Assembly: GCF_019655855.1 (NCBI RefSeq)
Contig: NZ_BPFX01000033.1
Location: 1-26,860, forward strand
Length of the DNA: 26,860 nt
Direction: 5' to 3'
From: Pseudomonas paralcaligenes
GTDB taxonomy: Bacteria; Pseudomonadota; Gammaproteobacteria; Pseudomonadales; Pseudomonadaceae
A program made the position numbers and the translations under genes. Positions 11,257 to 18,800 of the stretch are shown here, one piece after another; position 1 is the stretch's first letter, and each line of letters starts with the position of its first letter. The notes under the pieces are model-generated. The model worked only from the letters and a program-made list of their open reading frames with translations. It was not told the DNA's origin and searched no databases.

Positions 11257-11258
11257 CG

Positions 11259-12530
11259 TCAGCCCTGGTAGCTGATGCGGCCATCCACCAGGGTGTAGCG
11301 CACCCTGCCCGGCAGGCAGTGGCCGATGAAGGGGCAATTGGCGCCCTTCGAATGCCAGGTTTCCCCGGCCAGGGTCTGGCCTTCGGCGTCGAGCAGCAGC
11401 AGGTCGGCCGGGGCGCCGACGGCCAGGCGGCCGGCGGGCAGGCGCAGGGCTTTGGCCGGGCCGGTGGTCAGGCGCGCCAGCAGGGTCGGCAGGTCGAGCA
11501 GGCCGTCCTGCACCAGGGTCATGGCCAGCGGCAGCAGCAGTTCGACGCTGCTGATGCCCGGCTCGGTGGCGCCGAACGGCGCCAGCTTGGCATCCGCCTC
11601 GTGGGGCTGGTGGTGGCTGGCGATGGCGCCGATCACGCCGCTCTTCACCGCCTCGCGCAGGCCGTCGCGGTCGAAGGCGGTGCGCAGCGGCGGCTGCACG
11701 TGGTAGAGGCTGGAGAAGCCCAGCAGCGCCTCGTCGGTGAGGATCAGCTGGTACATCGCCACGTCGGCGGTCACCGGCAGGCCGCGGGCCTGGGCCGCGG
11801 CGATCATTTCTGCGCCGCGGGCGCTGGTCAACTGGCTGAAGTGGGCGCGCACGCCGCTCTGCTCGACCAGCAGCAGGTCGCGGGCCAGGGCCACGGTCTC
11901 GGCGCTTTCCGGGATGCCGGCGAGGCCGAGGAAGCTGGCGGTGGCACCTTCGTGGGCCAGGCCGCCTTCGGCCAGGTCGGCGTCCTGGGTATGGAATACC
12001 ACGGTCAGGTCGAAGGTGGCGACGTATTCCAGGGCGCGGCGCAGGGTGCGGTTGTTGGCCATCGGTGCCAGGCCATTGGCGAAGGCCACGCAGCCGGCGT
12101 CGCGCAGGGCGACCAGCTCGGCCAGCTGCTCGCCGGCCAGGCCCTTGGTCAGCGCGCCGATGGGGAAGACCTTGGTGTGGCCGGCTTCCTGGGCGCGGTC
12201 GAGGATCAGCTCAGCCACCGCCGAGGTGTCCAGCACCGGTTTGGTCAGCGGTGGGCAGCACAGGCTGGTGACGCCGCCGGCAGCGGCGGCCAGGGTCTCG
12301 CTGGCGATGCTGCCCTTGCGGCTGTAGCCCGGCTCGCGCAGGGCCACGGACAGGTCGACCAGGCCGGGGCTGGCGACCAGGCCGTGGGCATCGATGGTCT
12401 GGTCGGCTTCGAAGCCGGCCGGGGCCTGGTCGAAGGCGGCGATCTTGCCGCCCTCCAGGTAGAGGTCGCGGACCTGGTCCAGGCCGCTGGCCGGGTCGAT
12501 CACCCGGGCTCCGAGGATTCGGCTGCGCAT
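11259..12530 (-). CDS. pyrC': Non-catalytic dihydroorotase-like subunit PyrC'
   Basis: 423 residues with the amidohydrolase/dihydroorotase layout. The metal-binding His-X-His of active dihydroorotases (DxHVHLR) is replaced: residues 59-65 read DLSVALR, with Ser61 and Ala63 at the histidine positions. This is the hallmark of the pseudo-dihydroorotase that Pseudomonas uses as a structural partner to hold aspartate transcarbamoylase trimers in a dodecamer; real dihydroorotase is encoded elsewhere. The ATG shares one base with the pyrB stop (TGATG), which supports coupled, equimolar synthesis. The frame runs on far upstream through pyrB, but only this part looks like a protein of this family. Confidence 0.93.
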   Translation of the reverse strand: MRSRILGARVIDPASGLDQVRDLYLEGGKIAAFDQAPAGFEADQTIDAHGLVASPGLVDLSVALREPGYSRKGSIASETLAAAAGGVTSLCCPPLTKPVLDTSAVAELILDRAQEAGHTKVFPIGALTKGLAGEQLAELVALRDAGCVAFANGLAPMANNRTLRRALEYVATFDLTVVFHTQDADLAEGGLAHEGATASFLGLAGIPESAETVALARDLLLVEQSGVRAHFSQLTSARGAEMIAAAQARGLPVTADVAMYQLILTDEALLGFSSLYHVQPPLRTAFDRDGLREAVKSGVIGAIASHHQPHEADAKLAPFGATEPGISSVELLLPLAMTLVQDGLLDLPTLLARLTTGPAKALRLPAGRLAVGAPADLLLLDAEGQTLAGETWHSKGANCPFIGHCLPGRVRYTLVDGRISYQG

Positions 12531-13531
12531 CAGTTCTGCTCCTCGGCGTTGAGTTGGCGCTGGGTGGCCTGGCCGCTCATGGCCATGGACAGCACGGCCA
12601 TGCGGATGGCGATGCCGTAGGTGACCTGGTTGAGGATCACCGACTGCGGGCCGTCGGCCACCGCCGACTCGATTTCCACGCCGCGGTTGATCGGCCCCGG
12701 GTGCATCACCAGGGCGTCCGGTTTGGCCTGCCGCAGGCGCTGCTCGGTCAGGCCGTAGAGGCGGTAGAACTCGCCCTCGCTGGGCAGCAGGCCGCCCTGC
12801 ATGCGCTCGCGCTGCAGGCGCAGCATGATCACCACGTCGACGTCCTTCAGGCCTTCGGCGAAGTCGGTGTAGACCTTCACCCCGTACTGTTCCACGCCCA
12901 CCGGCAGTAGGGTCTTCGGCCCGATCACGCGGATGTCCGGGCAGCCCAGGGTCTTCAGCGCGAGCATGTTGGAGCGCGCCACCCGCGAGTGCAGGATGTC
13001 GCCGACGATGGCGACGGAGAGATTCTCGAAGCCGCCCTTGTGCCGGCGGATGGTGAGCATGTCGAGCATGCCCTGGGTCGGGTGCGCATGGCGCCCGTCG
13101 CCGCCGTTGATGATCGCCAGGTTCGGGCACACGTGCTCGGCGATGAAGTGGGCGGCGCCGGAGTCGGCGTGGCGCACGACGAAGATGTCCGCGGCCATGG
13201 CCTCGAGGTTGCGCAGGGTGTCGAACAGGGTCTCGCCCTTGCTGGTCGAGCTGGTCGACACGTTGAGGCTGATCACGTCGGCCGACAGGCGCTGGGCGGC
13301 CAGCTCGAAGGTGGTGCGGGTGCGCGTGGAGTTCTCGAAGAACACGTTGCACACGGTGCGGCCGCGCAGCAGCGGGACCTTCTTCACCGCGCGGGCGCCG
13401 ACTTCGAGGAAGGAGTCGGCGGTGTCGAGGATTTCCGTCAGCAACTCGCGGGGCAGGCCGTCGAGCGAGAGGAAGTGGCGCAGCTGGCCCTGGTCGTTGA
13501 GCTGCAGCGAGCGCTTGGCGTCGATGGGCAT
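12530..13531 (-). CDS. pyrB: Aspartate carbamoyltransferase catalytic subunit
   Basis: 333 residues. Carbamoyl-phosphate site [13 protein letters not shown] (STRT at 68-71) and the C-terminal [10 protein letters not shown] are intact. It joins carbamoyl phosphate and aspartate in the second step of pyrimidine synthesis. It carries the N-terminal extension ([20 protein letters not shown]) seen in Pseudomonas enzymes, which contributes to binding nucleotide effectors. No pyrI regulatory gene is present; the partner is PyrC', encoded immediately downstream. The ribosome-binding site TAGGA includes the TAG stop of pyrR. Confidence 0.96.
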   Translation of the reverse strand: MPIDAKRSLQLNDQGQLRHFLSLDGLPRELLTEILDTADSFLEVGARAVKKVPLLRGRTVCNVFFENSTRTRTTFELAAQRLSADVISLNVSTSSTSKGETLFDTLRNLEAMAADIFVVRHADSGAAHFIAEHVCPNLAIINGGDGRHAHPTQGMLDMLTIRRHKGGFENLSVAIVGDILHSRVARSNMLALKTLGCPDIRVIGPKTLLPVGVEQYGVKVYTDFAEGLKDVDVVIMLRLQRERMQGGLLPSEGEFYRLYGLTEQRLRQAKPDALVMHPGPINRGVEIESAVADGPQSVILNQVTYGIAIRMAVLSMAMSGQATQRQLNAEEQN

Positions 13532-13540
13532 GGGGTGGTC

Positions 13541-14047
13541 CTAGGCGGAGAGGCTTTGCAGCTCGAGGGCGAGCGGCGCGGGGCCGGACAATTTTACCCG
13601 CTGCTCGGGCGCCAGGGCGAGGGTGGCGCCGAGCACGTCGGCGTGGATCGGCAGCTCGCGGGCGTCCAGGTCGAGCAGGCTGACCAGGGTCACGCTGGCC
13701 GGACGGCCGTAGTCGAACAGTTCGTTGAGGGCGGCGCGGATGGTGCGCCCGCTCATCAGCACGTCGTCCACCAGCACCAGGTGCTGGTCCTCGATCTCGA
13801 ACGGCAGCTCGGAGGGGCGCACCTGCGGGTGCAGGCCGCTGCGGGTGAAGTCGTCGCGGTAGAAGGACACGTCCAGGGTGCCCAGCGGCTGCTCCAGGCC
13901 CAGCTCGCGCAGCAGCGCCTCGGCGACCCAGACGCCGCCGGTGCGGATGCCGATGAAGTGCGCCTGGTCGACGCCGCGCCGCTGTAGCAGGGTGCGCAGG
14001 TCGGCGGCCATGCGTGGCAGCAGCAGTTGGGGATCGGGCAGGGTCAT
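13541..14047 (-). CDS. pyrR: PyrR-family uracil phosphoribosyltransferase/regulator
   Basis: 168 residues from [18 protein letters not shown] lies 7 bases before this ATG, so I chose it over the ATG five codons upstream. The PRPP-binding motif [13 protein letters not shown] is at 90-102, and the N-terminal [16 protein letters not shown] is typical. In Bacillus PyrR binds pyr mRNA and also has uracil phosphoribosyltransferase activity. In Pseudomonas its involvement in pyr regulation is reported to differ, and I see no obvious anti-antiterminator leader here. It lies 9 bp before pyrB. Confidence 0.93.
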   Translation of the reverse strand: MTLPDPQLLLPRMAADLRTLLQRRGVDQAHFIGIRTGGVWVAEALLRELGLEQPLGTLDVSFYRDDFTRSGLHPQVRPSELPFEIEDQHLVLVDDVLMSGRTIRAALNELFDYGRPASVTLVSLLDLDARELPIHADVLGATLALAPEQRVKLSGPAPLALELQSLSA

Positions 14048-14068
14048 GGGCAGTCCTCGCAATCAGTC

Positions 14069-14494
14069 CTAAAGATGGTGTTCGAGCCAGCCTTCCAGTA
14101 GCAGGGCGGCGGCCAGGGCGTCCACCGGGCGCTCGCGGTAGCCGCCGCGCTGGCCCTGGGACAGGCGCTGGCCCTTGGCCTCGAAGGTGGTCAGGCGTTC
14201 GTCGTGGGTGTGCACCGGCAGGTTGAAGCGGCCGTTGAGGCGGCGGGCGAACTTCTCCGCGCGCTCGCTCATCTCGCTGCGGCTGCCGTCCATGTTCAGC
14301 GGCAGGCCGACGACGATGGCGTCCGGCTGCCACTCCTTGATCAGCGCCTCGACCTTCTGCCAGTCCGGCACACCGTTCTGCGCCTTGAGCACGCACAGCT
14401 CGCGGGCCTGGCCGGTGACGGCCTGGCCGACGGCGACGCCGATCTGCTTGGTGCCGTAGTCGAAGCCCAGCAGCAGGCGCGGCGTGGCGCTCAT
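14069..14494 (-). CDS. ruvX: RuvX/YqgF Holliday junction resolvase-like nuclease
   Basis: 141 residues with an RNase H-like fold. Asp12 in LLGFDYGTKQIGVAVG, IVVGLPLNMDG near 61-71, HDERLTTFEA near 96-105 and the C-terminal VDALAAALLLEGWL carry the conserved acidic residues. The family cleaves branched nucleic acids and takes part in 16S rRNA 5'-end maturation. The start overlaps the algH stop by four bases (ATGA); the stop lies 21 bp before pyrR. Confidence 0.95.
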   Translation of the reverse strand: MSATPRLLLGFDYGTKQIGVAVGQAVTGQARELCVLKAQNGVPDWQKVEALIKEWQPDAIVVGLPLNMDGSRSEMSERAEKFARRLNGRFNLPVHTHDERLTTFEAKGQRLSQGQRGGYRERPVDALAAALLLEGWLEHHL

Positions 14495-15057
14495 GCGTGG
14501 CCGGCCTGGGCGGTGAGCAGGCCGAGGTTGACGCCCAGGCGCGCGGCTGCGGCCTCCAGGCGCTGGTCGTAGGGCGTGTCGAAGAGGATGGCGGCGTCGG
14601 CGGGGCAGGTCAGCCAGGCGTTGTCGGCCAGTTCGGCCTCCAGCTGGCCGGCTTCCCAGCCGGCGTAGCCAAGGGTGATCAGGTTTTTCGCCGGGCCGTT
14701 GCCGTCGGCGATGGCGAACAGCACGTCCTGGGAGGTGGACAGGGCCAGTTCGCCCAGTCCCAGGGTGGCCTGGAAGTCGTGCCCACTCGGGTGCAGGACG
14801 AAGCCGCGATCGGTCTGCACCGGTCCGCCGGCGAAGATCGGCAGGCTCTGGCAGAGGGCGGGCGGGGTCTCGTCGGGGCGCAGTTGCTCCAGCACGTCGG
14901 CCAGGTTGAGGCCGTTGGGGCGGTTGATCACCAGGCCCATGGCGCCCTGCTCGTTGTGCTCGACCAGGTAGGTGACGGTCTGCGCGAAATGCGGATCGGC
15001 CATGTGCGGCATGGCGATCAGGAAGTGGTGCTTGAGGTAACTGGTGGCGGTCTTCAT
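14491..15057 (-). CDS. algH: AlgH/YqgE family protein
   Basis: 188 residues from MKTATSYLKHHFLIAMPHM. Family hallmarks are the DPHFAQTVTYLVEHNEQGAMGLVINRP block, GGPVQTDRGFVLHP, and LGYAGWEAGQLEAELADNAW near the C-terminus. The family is conserved and widespread with uncertain biochemistry; in P. aeruginosa it was named for an effect on alginate regulation. An upstream in-frame GTG at 15090 is possible, but family starts favour this ATG even though its ribosome-binding site is poor. A perfect 7-bp hairpin lies 11 bases before the ATG. It is translationally coupled to ruvX. Confidence 0.93.
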   Translation of the reverse strand: MKTATSYLKHHFLIAMPHMADPHFAQTVTYLVEHNEQGAMGLVINRPNGLNLADVLEQLRPDETPPALCQSLPIFAGGPVQTDRGFVLHPSGHDFQATLGLGELALSTSQDVLFAIADGNGPAKNLITLGYAGWEAGQLEAELADNAWLTCPADAAILFDTPYDQRLEAAAARLGVNLGLLTAQAGHA

Positions 15058-15067
15058 GGCGCTAGTT

Positions 15068-15084
15068 TGGAGCGACACGCTCCA
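15068..15084 (-). promoter_or_regulatory. Hairpin in the algH translation-initiation region
   Basis: TGGAGCG and CGCTCCA form a perfect 7-bp stem with a 3-nt loop. On the minus strand it ends 10 bases before the algH ATG, at about the place where a ribosome-binding site should be. It could hide the ribosome-binding region or help end the tonB3 transcript. The role is inferred. Confidence 0.35.
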
Positions 15085-15141
15085 GGTCACAAGTTCGGCA
15101 AGGTGCTGCCGGTAGGGGCGCCGTGCGCACCGCTGGGATTC

Positions 15142-16044
15142 CTAGTTGCTCGACAGCCGGTCGCCGCGCTCGAAGCGCCAGGTGCGGATGATCTCCAGCC
15201 GGTCGATGTCCGCGAGGTCGCCGCTGAAGGGGGCAAACGGGGCGGCCAGGCGCACGATGCGCAGGGCGGCCTGGTCCAGCGTCGGCTGGCCGGAGGACTC
15301 CAGCACCTGCACCTCGTAAAGCGTGCCGTCGCGGTTGATCGACACGAGCAGGCGCAGGCTGCCGTAGATGCGCTGGCGCCGCGCCTCTTCCGGGTAGTTC
15401 AGGTTGCCGATGCGCTCGACCTTCTTGCGCCACTCGTCCTTGTACCAGGCGCCCTTGTCGCGCATGGTCGAGGCGGCGTTGAGGCGGTGGATCTTCGGCC
15501 GCTTGGCGTAGAGCTGCTGCTCCTGGGCCAGCTCCGCCTCCAGGCTGGCGATGTCGGCGGACAGTTGGGCCGAGTCGAACACCGGCGCCGGCTGGGCGTC
15601 GGGCTGGGGCTCGTCTTCCTTCTGCTTGGTCGCGGCCTTCTGCGGTTGCGCCTTGGTGGTGGTCAGCGCGGTCTTGGCCGCGGCGGCCTCTTTGCGCTGG
15701 GTGGGCTGCGGCGCGGCGGCCGGGGTGACCTTGTTCACCTTGCTGTCCTGGAACGGCGCCTGCTCGGTGGTCTTGGGCGCCGCCTTGTGCTCCAGGGTGC
15801 CGCTGCCCTGCTGGTTGTCCTGGGCGAGGTAGTCGGCCTCCTTGGGCTTCTCCTCGCTCTTGAAGGTGGACAGGGTGATTTCCAGCGTCTTGCTGATCTG
15901 CCCGGGCTCGGCCATGGTGAAGCCGACGCCGAGGATCAGGGCCAGGTGCAACAGGGTGGCGACGAACAGGGTGAAGCCCAGGCGATCCGCGGGGCGGATG
16001 CCTGAGCTGGTCAGTTCGGGCGGTGGTTTCAGGGCTGCGTTCAT
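15142..16044 (-). CDS. tonB3: TonB-family energy transducer, TonB3 type
   Basis: 300 residues from MNAALKPPPELTSSG. One N-terminal membrane anchor at about 23-43 (LGFTLFVATLLHLALILGVG), then a charged, Pro/Ala/Lys/Gln-rich periplasmic linker (about 75-170) with a short coiled-coil-like stretch (LSADIASLEAELAQEQQLYA). TonB C-terminal domain from about 210, with NLNYPEEARRQRIYGSLRL and SSGQPTLDQAALRIV. In P. aeruginosa the gene in this position (tonB3, PA0406) is needed for normal twitching motility, which fits its place beside the pil-chp cluster. An in-frame ATG 20 codons upstream is possible; no strong ribosome-binding site decides between them. Confidence 0.9.
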   Translation of the reverse strand: MNAALKPPPELTSSGIRPADRLGFTLFVATLLHLALILGVGFTMAEPGQISKTLEITLSTFKSEEKPKEADYLAQDNQQGSGTLEHKAAPKTTEQAPFQDSKVNKVTPAAAPQPTQRKEAAAAKTALTTTKAQPQKAATKQKEDEPQPDAQPAPVFDSAQLSADIASLEAELAQEQQLYAKRPKIHRLNAASTMRDKGAWYKDEWRKKVERIGNLNYPEEARRQRIYGSLRLLVSINRDGTLYEVQVLESSGQPTLDQAALRIVRLAAPFAPFSGDLADIDRLEIIRTWRFERGDRLSSN

Positions 16045-16099
16045 CTGGCGTGGACGGGGATCGGATTGCCGCGCAGTCTGCCGGCTCGGGTCGTCAGGC

Positions 16100-16120
16100 T
16101 GCAAGCCGCAAGCGCCAAGC
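16100..16120. repeat. Three tandem 7-bp units (NNCAAGC)
   Basis: TGCAAGC, CGCAAGC and GCCAAGC stand in tandem, and CAAGC recurs at 16133. It sits just after the gshB stop on the minus strand. Short degenerate AAGC-rich tandem tracts of this type are common between Pseudomonas genes; no function is inferred. Confidence 0.4.
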
Positions 16121-16131
16121 TGCCACCTGCT

Positions 16132-17091
16132 TCAAGCTTTGCGCGCGGCGAGCTTGCCTTCGATGGCATCCATCAGGCGCTCGCCGATGCGGGTGTCGTA
16201 GGCCTTGTCGATCTCGCGGATGCAGGTCGGGCTGGTCACGTTGATTTCGGTCAGGTGCTCGCCGATCACGTCCAGGCCGACGAACAGCAGGCCCTTCTCG
16301 CGCAGCACCGGCCCCACCTCCGCCGCGATCCAGCGGTCGCGGTCGGTCAATGGTCGCGCCTCGCCACGCCCGCCGGCGGCCAGGTTGCCGCGGGTCTCGC
16401 CCAGGGCGGGAATGCGCGCCAGGCAGTAGGGCACCGGTTCACCGTCTATCATCAGGATGCGCTTGTCGCCGTCGACGATGGCCGGCAGGTAGCCCTGGGC
16501 CATGATTTGCTGGGTGCCGTGGGCGGTCAGGGTCTCGAGGATCACGGACAGGTTGGGGTCGCCGTCGCGGTGGCGGAAGATCGAGGAGCCGCCCATGCCA
16601 TCAAGGGGTTTGAGAATGATGTCACGCTGCGCTTTCGCGAACTCGCGCAGAATATCGGGTCTGCGGCTGACCAGGGTGGGCGGCATGCAATGAGGGAACT
16701 GGGTGGCGAACAGTTTCTCGTTGCAATCGCGCAGGCTCTGCGGGCGGTTGACCACCAGCACGCCGTCGCGCTCGGCCTGTTCCAGCAGGTAGGTGGAGTA
16801 GACGAATTCGTTATCGAAGGGCGGGTCCTTGCGCATCAGGATCACGTCCAGTTCGGCCAGCGGGGCGTCCGTTTCCTCGCCCAGCTCGAACCAGCGCTGC
16901 GGGTCGTTGAAGACCTGCAACGGCTTCATGCGGGAGCGGGCGTGGCCGGCATTCGTATAGAGGTCGCGCTGCTCCATGTAGAAGAGCGACCAGCCGCGCG
17001 CCTGGGCCGCCAGGAGCATGGCCAGCGAGCTGTCCTTCTTGAAGTTGATCTGGGCGATGGGATCCATGACGATCCCCAGGCGAATGCTCAT
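16132..17091 (-). CDS. gshB: Glutathione synthetase
   Basis: 319 residues from MSIRLGIVMDPIAQINFKKD; AGG lies 10 bases before this ATG, and the start 13 codons upstream is not typical of the family. N-terminal substrate domain with SLAMLLAAQARGW and YMEQRDLY, then the ATP-grasp domain with KPLDGMGGSSIFR around 162-174 and the metal site DVIGEHLTEINVTSPTC near the C-terminus. It ligates gamma-glutamylcysteine and glycine using ATP. It is divergent from pilG across 222 bp. A terminator-like hairpin with a U-tract lies in its presumed leader. Confidence 0.96.
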   Translation of the reverse strand: MSIRLGIVMDPIAQINFKKDSSLAMLLAAQARGWSLFYMEQRDLYTNAGHARSRMKPLQVFNDPQRWFELGEETDAPLAELDVILMRKDPPFDNEFVYSTYLLEQAERDGVLVVNRPQSLRDCNEKLFATQFPHCMPPTLVSRRPDILREFAKAQRDIILKPLDGMGGSSIFRHRDGDPNLSVILETLTAHGTQQIMAQGYLPAIVDGDKRILMIDGEPVPYCLARIPALGETRGNLAAGGRGEARPLTDRDRWIAAEVGPVLREKGLLFVGLDVIGEHLTEINVTSPTCIREIDKAYDTRIGERLMDAIEGKLAARKA

Positions 17092-17156
17092 GGGCTGAAA
17101 CCTGTTCCGAGTGACCGAAGGAATGCGCAAGGGTGGCGCCGCGGGGCAGGCCGGTC

Positions 17157-17178
17157 AAGAAAAACCCGGAGTTCCGGG
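17157..17178 (-). terminator. Terminator-like hairpin in the gshB leader
   Basis: Read on the minus strand, CCCGGA-AC-TCCGGG is followed directly by TTTTTCTT. That is a short intrinsic-terminator shape ending 65 bp before the gshB ATG. On the plus strand no T-tract follows. It may attenuate gshB or stop antisense transcription from the pil side. Confidence 0.5.
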
Positions 17179-17239
17179 GGCTTATAGATTGCATCAGGAG
17201 AGTGTGCTAAAAAGTCCGGACGATCGGGTCGCAGCCCGT

Positions 17240-17275
17240 CAGTGTTACGGCCTCAGCCACACTGTGCTGTATATA
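17240..17275 (+). promoter_or_regulatory. Candidate pilG promoter with inverted repeat
   Basis: A perfect 6-bp inverted repeat, CAGTGT (17240-17245) and ACACTG (17259-17264), lies just upstream of an AT-rich TGTATATAAAAAAC stretch that could hold a -10 box (TGTATA or TATATA). TTACGG, 17 bp upstream of TGTATA, is a poor -35. The ATG of pilG is about 40 bp further on. The position suits the promoter of the pilGHIJK-chpA operon, but the match to sigma-70 is weak, so an activator site is possible. Confidence 0.35.
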
Positions 17276-17313
17276 AAAAACAAACGACTCACCGAGGCGA
17301 TGGTAGGGCAGAC

Positions 17314-17721
17314 ATGGAACAGCATTCCGAGGGTTTGAAGGTGATGGTGATCGACGATTCGAAGACGATTCGTCGCACCGCCGAGACTCTGCTGAAGAAG
17401 GTGGGTTGCGAGGTCATCACTGCGGTGGACGGCTTCGATGCGCTGGCCAAGATCGCCGATACGCATCCGAGCATCATCTTCGTCGACATCATGATGCCGC
17501 GCCTCGACGGCTATCAGACCTGCGCCCTGATCAAGAACAACAGTGCTTTCAAATCCACCCCGGTGATCATGCTGTCCTCCAAGGACGGCCTGTTCGACAA
17601 GGCCAAGGGGCGTATCGTCGGTTCCGACCAGTACCTGACCAAGCCTTTCAGCAAGGAAGAGCTGCTCGGTGCCATCAAGGCGCATGTGCCCGAGTTCGTC
17701 CCGGTGGAGCAAGCCTCCTGA
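17314..17721 (+). CDS. pilG: Twitching motility response regulator PilG
   Basis: 135 residues, a lone CheY-like receiver domain. Acid pocket VMVIDDSKT, phospho-acceptor Asp58 (IIFVDIMMPRLDG), MLSSKDG in place of the usual Thr segment, and Lys in YLTKPFSKEE. PilG is phosphorylated by ChpA and promotes pilus extension and, in P. aeruginosa, adenylate cyclase CyaB activity. The open frame extends 24 codons upstream, but the family starts at MEQHSEGLKVMVIDD, with TAGGGCAG before it. First gene of the pil-chp operon. Confidence 0.97.
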   Translation: MEQHSEGLKVMVIDDSKTIRRTAETLLKKVGCEVITAVDGFDALAKIADTHPSIIFVDIMMPRLDGYQTCALIKNNSAFKSTPVIMLSSKDGLFDKAKGRIVGSDQYLTKPFSKEELLGAIKAHVPEFVPVEQAS

Positions 17722-17766
17722 TGTCCGGCCACAAGCCGGTGATGCCTATTCCGAATGGGGAACTTC

Positions 17767-18132
17767 ATGGCTCGTATTCTGATTGTTGATGACTCGCCGA
17801 CCGAGATGTACAAACTGACCGCCATGCTCGAGAAGCATGGCCATCAGGTACTCAAGGCGGAAAATGGTGCCGACGGCGTGGCCCTGGCCCGCCAGGAAAA
17901 ACCCGATGCGGTGCTGATGGACATCGTCATGCCCGGGCTCAACGGTTTCCAGGCGACCCGTCAACTGACCAAGGACGCCGAAACCAGTCACATCCCGGTG
18001 ATCATCGTGACCACCAAGGATCAGGAAACCGACAAGGTCTGGGGCAAGCGCCAGGGCGCGCGTGACTACCTGACCAAGCCGGTGGACGAAGATACGCTGA
18101 TGAAGACCCTCAATGCGGTGCTGGCCGGCTGA
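17767..18132 (+). CDS. pilH: Twitching motility response regulator PilH
   Basis: 121 residues, a lone receiver domain. Asp52 (AVLMDIVMPGLNG), VTTKDQETDK and Lys in YLTKPVDED are intact. It is the second output regulator of ChpA and opposes or balances PilG, affecting pilus retraction and phosphate flow. GGGGAA precedes the ATG at 17767; the ATG four codons upstream is less likely. A small CCGGC/GCCGG hairpin lies in the 45-bp gap after pilG. Confidence 0.97.
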   Translation: MARILIVDDSPTEMYKLTAMLEKHGHQVLKAENGADGVALARQEKPDAVLMDIVMPGLNGFQATRQLTKDAETSHIPVIIVTTKDQETDKVWGKRQGARDYLTKPVDEDTLMKTLNAVLAG

Positions 18133-18179
18133 AGCCGCGCCAGTCCGCAGCCACATAAGAAGAAAAGGCCAAGGCCGGC

Positions 18180-18716
18180 ATGTCGGACGACCAATCCCCC
18201 TTCCAGCTTCTCGTTGATCTCGACCGCCACTGTCGCACGCTGGCGGCCGGTCTGCCGTCGCAGCAGCAGGCGGTGCAGACCTGGAGCGGGATCGGCTTTC
18301 GCATGGGCGAGCGTTATTTCGTGGCGCCCATGGGGGAGATCGGCGAAGTGCTGCACGAGCCTCGGCACACCCTGCTGCCCGGCGTGAAGAGCTGGGTCAA
18401 GGGCGTCGCCAACGTGCGCGGCAGGTTGCTGCCGGTGATGGACCTGTGCGGCTTCTTCGGCAGCGAGCTGTCGCCCCTGCGCAAGCAGCGGCGGGTGCTG
18501 GTGGTCGATCATAACGAAGTGTTCGCCGGCCTGACGGTCGACGAAGTATTCGGCATGCAGCACTTCCCGGTGGATACCTTCTCCGAGCAGCTGCCGCCGT
18601 TGGAGGCGACCATTTCGCCTTTCGTTCATGGGGTTTTCCAGCGCGAGCGGCCCTGGCTGGTGTTCAGCCCGCACGCGCTGGCGCAGCACCAGGGTTTTCT
18701 CGACGTGGCGGTATAG
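18180..18716 (+). CDS. pilI: CheW-like adaptor PilI
   Basis: 178 residues, one CheW domain. Typical blocks are GIGFRMGERYFVAPMGEIGEV, the conserved LPGVKSWVKGVANVRGRLLPVMDL and VLVVDHNEVFAGLTVDEVFGM. It couples the receptor PilJ to the kinase ChpA at the cell pole. It lies 47 bp after pilH and 84 bp before pilJ, with only a weak ribosome-binding site (AAGGCC). Confidence 0.96.
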   Translation: MSDDQSPFQLLVDLDRHCRTLAAGLPSQQQAVQTWSGIGFRMGERYFVAPMGEIGEVLHEPRHTLLPGVKSWVKGVANVRGRLLPVMDLCGFFGSELSPLRKQRRVLVVDHNEVFAGLTVDEVFGMQHFPVDTFSEQLPPLEATISPFVHGVFQRERPWLVFSPHALAQHQGFLDVAV

Positions 18717-18728
18717 GCAATTTCGGTT

Positions 18729-18751
18729 GAGTCGGCACTTGCCGGCTCTTT
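18729..18751 (+). terminator. Hairpin between pilI and pilJ, possible attenuator
   Basis: GAGTCGGC and GCCGGCTC pair with one wobble around ACTT, followed by TTT. The T-tract is too short for a strong terminator; it may give partial termination or an mRNA processing point inside the operon. Confidence 0.3.
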
Positions 18752-18800
18752 GGCGTTACACGGAAATCGTTGTGCGGTCGGTCCAGGCGGGGGCCAAATA

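Larger units (their letters stand above)
10857..11258. other. Gene-free, repeat-rich junction between pckA and pyrC'
   Basis: About 400 bp with no supported gene. It holds two inverted dRS3-like palindromes (10979-10994 and 11037-11056), a small palindrome CTCCT/AGGAG (11001-11014), a REP-like hairpin (11147-11202) and a direct repeat: ATGGCYATGTCCCCGT at 10858 and again at 11106, 248 bp apart. A short open frame crosses part of it but shows no protein-like composition. The base composition is less GC-rich than the flanking genes. Confidence 0.6.

Noticed and set aside
12531..14396. Upstream extension of the pyrC' frame to 1045 codons
   Set aside because: The extension crosses pyrB and pyrR out of frame and is Arg/Pro/Ala-rich without family similarity. 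Only the last 423 residues are a real protein.
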